A DNA stretch of 32,506 nucleotides from Treponema sp. Its GTDB lineage: Bacteria > Spirochaetota > Spirochaetia > Treponematales > Treponemataceae. The notes beneath the pieces are model-generated. The model made no database searches and had not been told where the DNA came from. It saw only the letters and a list, made by a program, of their open reading frames with translations. Location of the stretch: positions 1 through 32,506 of the forward strand of contig JAGCYQ010000158.1 in assembly GCA_017960765.1 (NCBI GenBank), in the 5' to 3' direction. This document shows, one piece after another, positions 1 to 8,070 of this stretch. The number at the start of each line of letters is the position of its first letter. The first letter of the stretch is position 1. Made by a program: the position numbers and the translations under genes.

Positions 1-162
1 CCGACACCCGCAAATGTACCCTTTGCCTATAGCAGAAGTTGTGAGCTCCTGAAGCCACTGACAAATACAAACAAGGCAATGTTCCGACTGATAGTTTCTG
101 GAGAAGGACTTCCTTCCGCACCGACTTTCAGCAATTTGAAGCTTACCTTTACTGTGGAATAA
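1..162 (+). CDS. C-terminal end of an unidentified protein (5' truncated by window)
   Basis: Frame 1 is open from the first base and encodes 53 residues ending in LKLTFTVE before a TAA stop. The start lies outside the window. The composition (many Ser, Thr, Leu and Phe, ending in a likely beta strand) would suit the end of an extracytoplasmic beta-rich protein, but I recognise no family. A hairpin directly after the stop supports a real gene end here. Nothing can be said about function. Confidence 0.55.
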   Translation, partial: PTPANVPFAYSRSCELLKPLTNTNKAMFRLIVSGEGLPSAPTFSNLKLTFTVE

Positions 163-170
163 TTCAAGAT

Positions 171-202
171 ACGGGGCTACATCAGTTTTAATGTAGCTCC
201 GT
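171..202. terminator. Hairpin between convergent genes, possible bidirectional terminator
   Basis: The arms ACGGGGCTACAT and ATGTAGCTCCGT form a 12-bp stem with one G-T wobble around an 8-nt loop, just after the stop of the upstream + gene. The distal arm overlaps the last codons of the convergent methyltransferase. Short T runs follow on each side, but neither is a long U tract, so termination is probable rather than certain. Confidence 0.6.
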
Positions 203-985
203 TTCTCCACATGCAATGAACATTCCGTATTCCTTTGGCACGGACAGAATGCCGTTTACCATATGGCTCTGCAAAACAGCGTGTATTTTATCTTTTGGCA
301 CATCACCCAATGTCGTCATTCCCGAAAGCGAGTAAATGTAATCCACAAGGTCTCCAACATCTGTTACCGCAAGAGAATCTTCGTAATCCTTTCTTTCTAC
401 ATCAGCAAAAACTCTTTGTAGAATTTCCCCTCCGTTCTGCAGGGTAAAGTTTTTGTTCACGTCGTCTTCCACTCCATATTCACAAAGCAGGCTGGATAGA
501 TATTCGATTATGCCGTGCTCACCAAAAGTCGCACAGTAAAATTTACCGTCCTCTTTTAACACACGCCTGACTTCAGCAAGAGCCTTTTCAAGATCCGGTA
601 CATGATAAAGCATCATGTTTGCAATCACAACATCAAAAGTGTCATCCTCATAGTGAATGTCCTGGATGTCTATTGCCTTGAACTCAACATTGGCATGCCC
701 GCCGACATTATTTCTTGTCGTTTCAACCATTGCATCGGAATAATCAGAAAGCACCAGATGTCCGCATTTTTGAATCATGTCCTTGTGCTCCTTCCACATG
801 CTGCCTGTTCCGCAACCAAGCTCCAGTACCCATGCATCTTCGGGAATCTCATAATATGAATATATCCAGTTTGCAAAGCCCTGTTTGTTCGTTGAATACT
901 TGTCATGAATCGAAATGCGTGTATTCAGGTTATTTGAACTGGAATATTGTTTTTCCACTGTCCTGCTGTCATTTATTTCGTTCAT
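188..985 (-). CDS. Class I SAM-dependent methyltransferase
   Basis: This 265-residue soluble protein carries the Methyltransf_11/UbiE-type Rossmann fold. Motif I (VLELGCGTG, residues 53-61) binds S-adenosylmethionine. The region DVVIANMMLYHVPDLEKAL followed by EVRRVLKEDGKFYC is the typical strand-4/strand-5 segment of small-molecule methyltransferases. It should transfer a methyl group from SAM, but the substrate cannot be read from sequence. The start is fixed by a GGAGG Shine-Dalgarno (complement at 997-1001) upstream of the ATG. It is transcribed divergently from the adenylate cyclase at 1054 and ends inside a shared hairpin with the upstream + gene. No neighbour gives a pathway, so it could be an orphan or acquired gene. 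The family call is firm; the role is unknown. Confidence 0.88.
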   Translation of the reverse strand: MNEINDSRTVEKQYSSSNNLNTRISIHDKYSTNKQGFANWIYSYYEIPEDAWVLELGCGTGSMWKEHKDMIQKCGHLVLSDYSDAMVETTRNNVGGHANVEFKAIDIQDIHYEDDTFDVVIANMMLYHVPDLEKALAEVRRVLKEDGKFYCATFGEHGIIEYLSSLLCEYGVEDDVNKNFTLQNGGEILQRVFADVERKDYEDSLAVTDVGDLVDYIYSLSGMTTLGDVPKDKIHAVLQSHMVNGILSVPKEYGMFIACGETELH

Positions 986-1053
986 TTATTTGATTTCCTC
1001 CAATCTGAAAATAAAACCATGCTTTCATTATACCATATAAATCGCTTGAAGAA

Positions 1054-2517
1054 ATGAATAATTGGCTATATAATTGCATAAAGCTTATGTTAACCGAGTA
1101 TTTGAACATTTTTAAAGACAACCTTATGAACATCCTTATTTTTTTGGGTGGAATGTGTGTGATACTGGCTGTCATGGTTCTCGTCACATCAAATATTTCC
1201 CGCTCCAGAAAAGTTGCGGTTTTTATGCTGGAAGTAAGTTCCTTTCTACTTATTTTGGCAATTTATGTTTCCCATGCTTATGAGGGGGTACCGGGTCAGT
1301 TTGCCTACTGGATGGCAAAGATATCCAAATTCTGCGACAGTGTCTTCTGCCTCTGCGCCATTTCCTCATTCAACCTTTACATAAAAGCTTTGATCAGGCA
1401 CCATGACGGCACGATAAACCCAATTCCCGTCATCTTCCGCGTAGTTGATGCCTTTATCCTGATGGGCTTTGCCATTCTTATAGCGGCGGAATGGACAGGC
1501 GTATATTATCCTCTGGATAACACCAACCATTACATCAGAACCTGGGAAAGATATCTTAACTATGCCTCACCCCTTCTTGCAATTTTAACGATTATGATAG
1601 GTCTTATTGCACATCATAAAAAGCTTCCCAGATTTAATTTTCTTCTGATGGTGTTTGTGCTCATCTCCGTTTTGGCAGCTTCCGCCGTACAGCTTAAAAC
1701 CCCTGGTCTTCCGCTTGGTTCACTTACAACTGTTGACATGGCGATTCTGCTCTACCTCTTTGAGATTTACGATTTGAACAAGACAGTTGAACGTGCCCAC
1801 AAGCTTGAAATCGAGATGATGGAAAAATACCAGAAGGAACTTGAGATAACCGTAGACGAAAGGACACATGAGCTCAGGATTGCCAACGAAAAAGCGGAGC
1901 GTCTTCTCTTGAACATCCTGCCGGAACCTGTGGCAAAGGAACTTACAGAACATCCCGGTAAGACAATTTCCCAAAAGTATCCCAACGCAACAGTACTCTT
2001 TACGGACATTGTTGGCTTTACGAAAATGAGCGGAGGCATGACGGCGGAGGAAACAGTCACAATGCTGAACGGTATGACATCGCTTTTTGATGAACGTGCC
2101 GCAAGGGAAGGAATCGAGAAAATCAAGACCATAGGCGACGCATATATGGCAGTATCCGGCCTTTCGGAAAAACCAGATAATGACGGTGCAGTTAAGATGA
2201 TCCGTTTTGCCATGGGACTTCTTGATGACGTGCGGAAATTCAATTCAACTTCTCCACATAAAGTCCAGATCAGGATTGGCCTGAATTCAGGAAACATTGT
2301 TGCGGGTGTTATCGGCAAGACAAAATTCATTTACGATGTCTGGGGTGATACCGTCAATGTTGCAAGCCGCATGGAAAGCTCAGGTGAATCTATGAGGATA
2401 CATGTCTCTGAGTCAATCTATGAGCAGGCAAAAGACGTGTTTAAGTTCCAGGGACCAATTCCAGTTGAGCTGAAGGGCAAAGGCATAAAGAACGGATATT
2501 TCCTCTTGAATGAATAA
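1054..2517 (+). CDS. Membrane-bound class III adenylate cyclase with 7-TM N-terminal sensor region
   Basis: The 487-residue protein has about seven hydrophobic helices (roughly 24-46, 55-75, 92-112, 126-146, 171-187, 195-213 and 222-238), a coiled-coil linker (about 243-285) and a C-terminal class III cyclase domain. Both metal-binding aspartates are present, D318 in LFTDIVGFTKMS and D362 in KIKTIGDAYMA. So are the adenine-selecting Lys and Asp (EKIKTIGD and FIYDVWGD, D428) and the transition-state Asn and Arg in VNVASRMES. It should therefore convert ATP to cAMP at the inner membrane in response to an unknown signal. The start is uncertain: the ATG at 1054 has only a weak GAAG just upstream, and ATGs at 1087 and 1126 are alternatives. 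A possible -10 (TATAAA, 1036-1041) would give a very short leader. It resembles the cyclase at 26653 in architecture, so the two are probably paralogues. Confidence 0.9.
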   Translation: MNNWLYNCIKLMLTEYLNIFKDNLMNILIFLGGMCVILAVMVLVTSNISRSRKVAVFMLEVSSFLLILAIYVSHAYEGVPGQFAYWMAKISKFCDSVFCLCAISSFNLYIKALIRHHDGTINPIPVIFRVVDAFILMGFAILIAAEWTGVYYPLDNTNHYIRTWERYLNYASPLLAILTIMIGLIAHHKKLPRFNFLLMVFVLISVLAASAVQLKTPGLPLGSLTTVDMAILLYLFEIYDLNKTVERAHKLEIEMMEKYQKELEITVDERTHELRIANEKAERLLLNILPEPVAKELTEHPGKTISQKYPNATVLFTDIVGFTKMSGGMTAEETVTMLNGMTSLFDERAAREGIEKIKTIGDAYMAVSGLSEKPDNDGAVKMIRFAMGLLDDVRKFNSTSPHKVQIRIGLNSGNIVAGVIGKTKFIYDVWGDTVNVASRMESSGESMRIHVSESIYEQAKDVFKFQGPIPVELKGKGIKNGYFLLNE

Positions 2518-2554
2518 AAAATTGTCGTAAGTCATAAAAAATTCCTCCATCTAC

Positions 2555-2583
2555 TTGTTTTTTTGCATTTATTGCATTATAGT
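2555..2583 (+). promoter_or_regulatory. Sigma-70-type promoter for the poly-G small ORF
   Basis: The -35 TTGTTT (2555-2560) and -10 TATAGT (2578-2583) are separated by exactly 17 nt. The ATG at 2594 lies 10 nt after the -10, which predicts a 5' leader of only a few bases. The region between the cyclase stop (2517) and this ORF otherwise shows no recognisable structure. Confidence 0.5.
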
Positions 2584-2593
2584 TTAAGAGGAT

Positions 2594-2781
2594 ATGAGTT
2601 TACTAGATTTTTACGGCAGCATGAAAAACCTTCAAACAATGAGATTTTATTATGAGCTTCCTAATGGTACTACACAGATGATACGTGGGGGGGGTATAGC
2701 GGTTCCCCCGAATCACTGGCACTAAATCCAAGAGACACAGTTTATATCCTCAAAAAAGATAGCTTTCGCATAAATCGATGA
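2594..2781 (+). pseudogene. Small ORF interrupted at a G8 tract (frameshifted or phase-variable), about 62 aa when in frame
   Basis: From the ATG at 2594 the first 31 codons (beginning MSLLDFYGSMKNLQTM) run into eight G at 2687-2694. With eight G the frame ends at the TAA at 2723 after 43 residues. With six or nine G the frame instead continues (YSGSPESLALNPRDTVYIL) to the TGA at 2779-2781, giving 61 or 62 residues. With seven G it stops immediately at TAG. The downstream frame is open, uses normal codons and looks protein-like, so this is best read as one gene split at a slippery tract. A good promoter precedes it; an AGAGG sits too close to the ATG to be an ideal Shine-Dalgarno. I recognise no family. 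It lies just upstream of the BspA-like gene. An assembly error in the homopolymer is the main alternative. Confidence 0.45.
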
Positions 2782-2853
2782 AAACCTGTTTTTCCGGCAA
2801 GCGGTAGTGTTTGCTGAAAAATGGGTTTTTATTTCATTTTAAAGGAGTTTATC

Positions 2854-5800
2854 ATGAATAAGAAGAATTCTATTCATCAGTTTATGGTATTTTTTAAGGC
2901 AGCCCTTCTGCTTTCTGTCACCCTTGCATTCATGGCATGCCCCAACGCTGTCCTGGAACCCCCGGAAAGGGAGACGCCTTCCTACACGGTTTCCTTTAAT
3001 GCCAACGGTGGTTCCGGAAACATGAACTCAATTACCGTACAGGAAGGAACAATCATCACTTTGAATGACTGTCCCTTTAACAAAAGCGGCATGATGTTCG
3101 TTGCATGGAACACAAACGGAGACGGCCACGGAACGGGATATCCAAACGAAACCTCCCTCATCGTTACAAGGGACATGACACTGTACGCTCAGTGGGCGGT
3201 TCCACACACGGTAACATTCAATGCCAACGGAGGCACGGGAACGAACTACACCCAGACGGTCCCGGAAAACATAGCGACAATACTCAAAGAAAACAGCTTT
3301 ACAAAATCAGGGAAAGTACTTGCATACTGGAACACAAACTCAAGCGGAACAGGAACTTCTTATCCGGACGAAGGTTCCGCAATTTTTTCACAGGACACAA
3401 CCCTCTATGCCATCTGGAAAAATCCATGCACTGTAAGTTTTTCAACAAACGGTGGAACAGCTGTTGCAAACCAGATTGTGGCGGAAGGAAACAAGGCAAA
3501 GGAACCCGCTGCCCCAAAGAAAGACGGATACCGTTTTATGGGCTGGTATAGTGATTCGGCTCTTACATCCCAGTTCAGCTTTAACACGGCAATCACAGGC
3601 AACACGACGCTTTACGCTTCATGGAAGAAGGTATTTACAATCACATTCAATGCCAACGGCGGCTCAGGTGAAATAGCCCCTCAGACACTCCTTGAAGGCG
3701 ATGAAATAACTCTAAGGGGCAACACCTTTACCCGCACGGATTACGGTTTTGCATGCTGGAACACATCTAGCGACGGAAGCGGCGACCGTTACGACGACAG
3801 GGAAACAATAACGCCAACGGACAGCATGACGCTCTATGCCCAGTGGGGAATGAACTGCACGGTATCATTCAACAAGAACAACGATGACGCCGAAGGTTCT
3901 ATGGAAGAAATCTCTGCTCCTGCGGGAAGCTCAGTATCTCTTCCTGCAAGCCTCTTTACTCTCACGGGATACTATGTCTCGGGCTGGAACACATCTGCAG
4001 ACGGAAGCGGTACAGCATACACAAACGGCCAGACAATCGTCCTCAATGAATCCCAGATACTCTACGCCCAGTGGAGGGAAGGAAGCGGCTCTTTCTATCC
4101 GGTAAACATTCCTTCTGTTGAACACGGCACAGTGACTTCAAATGTAGAAAGCGCCATGGCGGGAAGCATCATCACGCTCACCGTAACGCCGGACGAAGAC
4201 TATAAATTAGGCTCCATCACAATAACCAGCGGAGGCCAAGAAGTACCATACACCGAAATTGAAGAAAACAGGACATATCAGTTTGCAATGCCGGATGGAG
4301 ACATTGCCCTTTCAATAGAATTTGCCCTAAGGGGATATGCTGTTGTAGCCGACGAAAACCTTGAAAACGGTTCTTTCACTACAGATGCAGATTACTACCA
4401 GGCGAATGAAGAAGTAACTTTGAGAGTCATTCCTGATGACACATACTCATATGTTTCTGATTCTATAATTGTAAAAGACATAAACGGAGATGAAATAGCG
4501 CTGACGGAAGAGAGCGATGCAGACGGAACCTTCTATACATTTACAATGCCGGAAGGAAACGTAACTCTGTATGCTGAGTTTGAAAAGCTTTTATGTAAGT
4601 TGACGTTTGCTTCTTCAATTACGGGATGCGACGACATGCCTGCGGAAATGAACGTTGGCATGGGCTCCGATACAGTTTTACCTTCATGCACATATTTCTA
4701 TTCAGATAACGGTTACACATTCAAGAACTGGAATACCAAAGCAGATGGATCAGGAGAAAGTTACGAGGCAGGAGAGAACTTTAGGACGAACGATGATGTC
4801 ACTTTGTATGCGCAGTGTGACCCAGGCTATATAACGACAGCCGCGTATTTTTCGACCCTGCTTTCAAAAATAAAGTCACATAACCTGTCAAAGGCGACAA
4901 TTATAATTACAGATGCCTCTAATTCCGATTTGACGGGAACAGGAACTTCAACTACCCAAGTCAGTTCCATTGCAAAAAGCCTGAACGCAAATTCAACGGT
5001 AAGGGTAGACCTCACCCTAAAAGCCAATGCAAACCTAACAGCGATTGGAAATTATGCATTCTGTGGCAATAGTAATCTTACTTCAATAATTTACCCGGAC
5101 AACATTGCAAGCATAGGAGATTACGCATTCCATAGTACTTCACTTACAAGCGTAACTATTCCGAACTCGGTTACTTCAATCGGTAATTCAGCTTTCAGAA
5201 ATAGTACATCCATTCAGTCAATTACGATCCCACAAAATGTTGCTTCAATGGGTTCCTATGCCTTTTACGGATGTTCAAGATTGTCGACTGTAAGTTTTGC
5301 AAGTGGATGTAAACTTAAAAAAATTGATGATTATGCATTCTACGGCTGCTCAAGCCTTAAGACTTTTTCAACTTCAGGCATGTTGATAGAAACGCTTGGC
5401 AATTATGCGCTTTCATCTTGCAGCTCTCTTACAAGCCTTACGATAGGCTGGCGTGTAAAGACATTGGGAAACAATTTGTGTACCGACTGTTCAAAACTAA
5501 ACAGCGTTACTTTTGAGGGTGGCTCCAGCTGTATTTCCATAGGAAACAATGCTTTTTCTGGCCTTACAAAAATAACCAGTATAGATCTTCCATATAGCGT
5601 GCAGACAATAGGTGACTCTGCGTTTGAAGGAACAAAACTCACTTCAATTTATCTTCCAGGCAGCTTGACTCAAATAGGCAGCAGAGCATTTTATGGGCTT
5701 ACTACACTTCAAGGTGAAGTTGTTATTCCGGGAGATGTTTCGTGGATAGGAAGTTATGCATTCTCAGGTTGCAAATACATTTGGTTCAAGTTTGCCCCCT

Positions 5801-7944
5801 CTTCCAACACAAGCACGATGACAATCAATGAGTACGCCTTCTCTAATACGATGTTCAAATATAATAGTACGGGAATGGAGATTTATCACGATATTACACT
5901 CCCGGCAAGAGTTTCCGAGATAAAAGCGAATGCCTTCAGTGGCTGTACGCATATCAAGAGCATCAATTTTGAGGCGAATTCTAAGCTTAAGACCTTGGGA
6001 ACCTGTGTTTTTGCAGGCTGCTCTAAGCTTGAAGAAGTTAATCTGCCCCCAAGCGTTACAAGCATTGCAGAAGGTGCCTTTGACAAAATGTCCTATATAC
6101 GTTTACTTACTATACCCTTTATTGGGGGGGCTCCAAATACTACGTCTGCACAGGCAAACACTTTGTTCGGCTATATATTTGGAAAGACGAAGGACACTTA
6201 TGACAATGAAGCCTCACAGTCTTACGGAGGAACAAACCCTGTAAAATACTATATTCCTAACAGTCTCGGCAGTGTAACTGTTTTGGGAGGAAGGATATTG
6301 TACGGGGCTTTCCATAACTGTAAAGTTGGCAGCATAATCATTAACTCTACATCCTCTACCATAATCCCCGAAATTGCATTCTTCAATACAGAAGCTTCCA
6401 TAGACATCCCTTCCAATGTTACAGAGATACAGAGGAGTGCATTTGCTAATGCCAAACCTGGAACAATTCCTGCAAGTGTAAAGACAATAGGTTCTAGGGC
6501 TTTTGCGGGGGCAACTTTCCGGGAAGAACCCGTTTTTGCTTCTGGCTCAAAATTGGAAACAATTGGAGAATATGCATTCGCAGAAACAAAATACAATAGC
6601 GCTGTAAGCACGGTTGTACTTCCTTCTTCTATTAAGACAATAGGAACCTTCTTGTTCCTTGAAAGTTCTATACGAAAGGTTTCATTTGCAAACTGCACTT
6701 CCCTGACGACAATACCAACCTCCACATTCAGCAAGTGTCAAAACCTTACAAGTGTTACGCTTCATTCTGGCATAAGCTCAATAGAGTCGTATGCATTCGA
6801 TAATTGCAAGTCTCTTACAGGAATAACTTTGTCTTCGAATTTGCTCACAATAGGAAATGACGCCTTCCAAAATTGCTCAAACCTTGCAAGCATTACAATT
6901 CCTTCTAAAGTAACTTCAATAGGAAATTACGCCTTCGAGAATTGCTCAAAACTTGCAAGCGTAAGCATGCCGGCAAGCCTTACAACTCTGGGACGCTATG
7001 CCTTCCAAAACTGTACAAGCCTCTACAGCATGTCATTTGCCTCTTCCCCAAAACTTAAGACCATTCAGGATTCCACTTTCTATGGCTGTACGGCAATTAG
7101 TGACACAACAGGTTTCATTCCTGGCAGCGTAACGACAATAGAAGCAAATGCATTCAAAAACTGCACCGGAATCACCAAGCTTTACATTCCGAATAGTCTG
7201 ACAAGCATCGCTCAGGGTTCATTTAACGGATGTTCTGGCATTACAGAAGCAGACCTACCGTATACAGGGAAAGGACCCAGCAGCACGGGAAAAGAAGGTT
7301 GCTTTGGATGGATATTCGGAACTAGTAATTACACGGGAAGTTACTATGTTAAACAGACATTTGACGGTAGCGCAAATAAGCTGGAGGCATATATTCCGTC
7401 TTCCCTTCAAAATGTTACAATCAGGGGTGATAGAGCACCTTATGGAGCATTTTCCTACTGTACGAGCATTAAAACAATCATCTACAGTGTCTCTTATGTA
7501 AGTCGAATGACTTTCGGTGAATATCTGTGCAAGGGATGTACAAGCCTTACTAGTTTTACTTTCCCATCTGGTTCTAACAACATTGTCGACTGGGAGGTTT
7601 TTGAAGACTGCACTGCGCTTACCACAATTACAATTCCAGACGGTTATGTCAAGATTGGCGGATATGCCTTTGCAGGCTGCACAAGTCTTACAACTGTAAC
7701 AATTGGAAAAGATGTTACACAAATCGGACCTAATTGCTTATATGGGAACTCTGCCTTGGCTTATGTTTACTTCTATGCAGCAAAAAAGTATTGGTATTAT
7801 ACCGATAACTCCGATTATACCGGGGGAAAAAAATCAACGACTCTCAGCGGTGAAAAATATGTAAACGATTGGGCAAACTTTGCAAAGACTTTCAGATCTG
7901 ATAAAGACTGGAAGGACAAGTATCTATACTGGAAGGCACCGTGA
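2854..7944 (+). CDS. Giant BspA-like leucine-rich-repeat surface lipoprotein with InlB/Flg_new repeats
   Basis: The chosen ATG at 2854 has AAAGGAG just upstream and begins a lipoprotein signal (hydrophobic core, then AFMAC); an in-frame ATG at 2821 lacks a ribosome site. The protein is 1696 residues. Five InlB B-type (Flg_new) repeats start near residues 43, 119, 193, 262 and 336, each ending in a LYAQW-like strand. Two divergent InlB-like repeats follow near 415 and 494, and another Flg_new-like unit near 581. Residues about 660-1640 are LRR_5/BspA repeats of the form SIGNYAFxNCSxLxSVTIP. Two of them are interrupted by a longer module (about 1085-1152 and 1468-1532) with FGYIFG or FGWIFG followed by YIPNSL or YIPSSL. 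Such proteins are tethered to the outer surface and bind host or microbial ligands. A G7 tract at 6124-6130 lies in the coding sequence. It leads a surface-protein group with the next two genes. Confidence 0.93.
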   Translation: MNKKNSIHQFMVFFKAALLLSVTLAFMACPNAVLEPPERETPSYTVSFNANGGSGNMNSITVQEGTIITLNDCPFNKSGMMFVAWNTNGDGHGTGYPNETSLIVTRDMTLYAQWAVPHTVTFNANGGTGTNYTQTVPENIATILKENSFTKSGKVLAYWNTNSSGTGTSYPDEGSAIFSQDTTLYAIWKNPCTVSFSTNGGTAVANQIVAEGNKAKEPAAPKKDGYRFMGWYSDSALTSQFSFNTAITGNTTLYASWKKVFTITFNANGGSGEIAPQTLLEGDEITLRGNTFTRTDYGFACWNTSSDGSGDRYDDRETITPTDSMTLYAQWGMNCTVSFNKNNDDAEGSMEEISAPAGSSVSLPASLFTLTGYYVSGWNTSADGSGTAYTNGQTIVLNESQILYAQWREGSGSFYPVNIPSVEHGTVTSNVESAMAGSIITLTVTPDEDYKLGSITITSGGQEVPYTEIEENRTYQFAMPDGDIALSIEFALRGYAVVADENLENGSFTTDADYYQANEEVTLRVIPDDTYSYVSDSIIVKDINGDEIALTEESDADGTFYTFTMPEGNVTLYAEFEKLLCKLTFASSITGCDDMPAEMNVGMGSDTVLPSCTYFYSDNGYTFKNWNTKADGSGESYEAGENFRTNDDVTLYAQCDPGYITTAAYFSTLLSKIKSHNLSKATIIITDASNSDLTGTGTSTTQVSSIAKSLNANSTVRVDLTLKANANLTAIGNYAFCGNSNLTSIIYPDNIASIGDYAFHSTSLTSVTIPNSVTSIGNSAFRNSTSIQSITIPQNVASMGSYAFYGCSRLSTVSFASGCKLKKIDDYAFYGCSSLKTFSTSGMLIETLGNYALSSCSSLTSLTIGWRVKTLGNNLCTDCSKLNSVTFEGGSSCISIGNNAFSGLTKITSIDLPYSVQTIGDSAFEGTKLTSIYLPGSLTQIGSRAFYGLTTLQGEVVIPGDVSWIGSYAFSGCKYIWFKFAPSSNTSTMTINEYAFSNTMFKYNSTGMEIYHDITLPARVSEIKANAFSGCTHIKSINFEANSKLKTLGTCVFAGCSKLEEVNLPPSVTSIAEGAFDKMSYIRLLTIPFIGGAPNTTSAQANTLFGYIFGKTKDTYDNEASQSYGGTNPVKYYIPNSLGSVTVLGGRILYGAFHNCKVGSIIINSTSSTIIPEIAFFNTEASIDIPSNVTEIQRSAFANAKPGTIPASVKTIGSRAFAGATFREEPVFASGSKLETIGEYAFAETKYNSAVSTVVLPSSIKTIGTFLFLESSIRKVSFANCTSLTTIPTSTFSKCQNLTSVTLHSGISSIESYAFDNCKSLTGITLSSNLLTIGNDAFQNCSNLASITIPSKVTSIGNYAFENCSKLASVSMPASLTTLGRYAFQNCTSLYSMSFASSPKLKTIQDSTFYGCTAISDTTGFIPGSVTTIEANAFKNCTGITKLYIPNSLTSIAQGSFNGCSGITEADLPYTGKGPSSTGKEGCFGWIFGTSNYTGSYYVKQTFDGSANKLEAYIPSSLQNVTIRGDRAPYGAFSYCTSIKTIIYSVSYVSRMTFGEYLCKGCTSLTSFTFPSGSNNIVDWEVFEDCTALTTITIPDGYVKIGGYAFAGCTSLTTVTIGKDVTQIGPNCLYGNSALAYVYFYAAKKYWYYTDNSDYTGGKKSTTLSGEKYVNDWANFAKTFRSDKDWKDKYLYWKAP

Positions 7945-7954
7945 TAAATTCATC

Positions 7955-8037
7955 GGGGGCGTTGCGGGGGCGGAAGCCCCTGCTGGAAGGGGTAGAACGC
8001 AACGAAGTGCGGGCGTAGGGGGAGACTTCCCCCTTTA
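7955..8037. repeat. GC-rich multi-hairpin intergenic element
   Basis: This 83-bp segment is far richer in G and C than its surroundings. An outer stem CGTTGCG (7960-7966) with CGCAACG (7998-8004) encloses a GGGGC-GGAA-GCCCC hairpin (7967-7980). A second hairpin, AGGGGGA-GACT-TCCCCCT, follows at 8017-8034. It lies between the BspA stop and the ribosome site of the next gene. It could attenuate or terminate read-through, protect the upstream mRNA, or be one copy of a dispersed repeat. Only one copy is visible here. Confidence 0.6.
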
Positions 8038-8070
8038 CAAAAATAGAAAACAATAAACATAGGAGAAGAT

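Noticed and set aside
1767-2330. Minus-strand ORF of 187 codons opposite the first cyclase
   Set aside because: It lies wholly antisense to conserved catalytic motifs, has no ribosome site, and its Ser/Ile-rich composition is that of a shadow frame.
2821-2853. Upstream in-frame ATG extending the BspA-like protein by 11 residues
   Set aside because: It has no ribosome site, whereas AAAGGAG lies inside this stretch at the correct distance from the ATG at 2854, which also begins a normal lipoprotein signal.
7255-7722. Minus-strand ORF of 155 codons inside the BspA-like gene
   Set aside because: A Cys-rich shadow produced by the LRR repeat codons; no start signal.
4830-7750. Regular repeats that could suggest a CRISPR array or satellite DNA
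   Set aside because: The periodicity is that of about 23-residue LRR_5 repeats in one uninterrupted reading frame with divergent DNA copies, not identical repeats with unique spacers.
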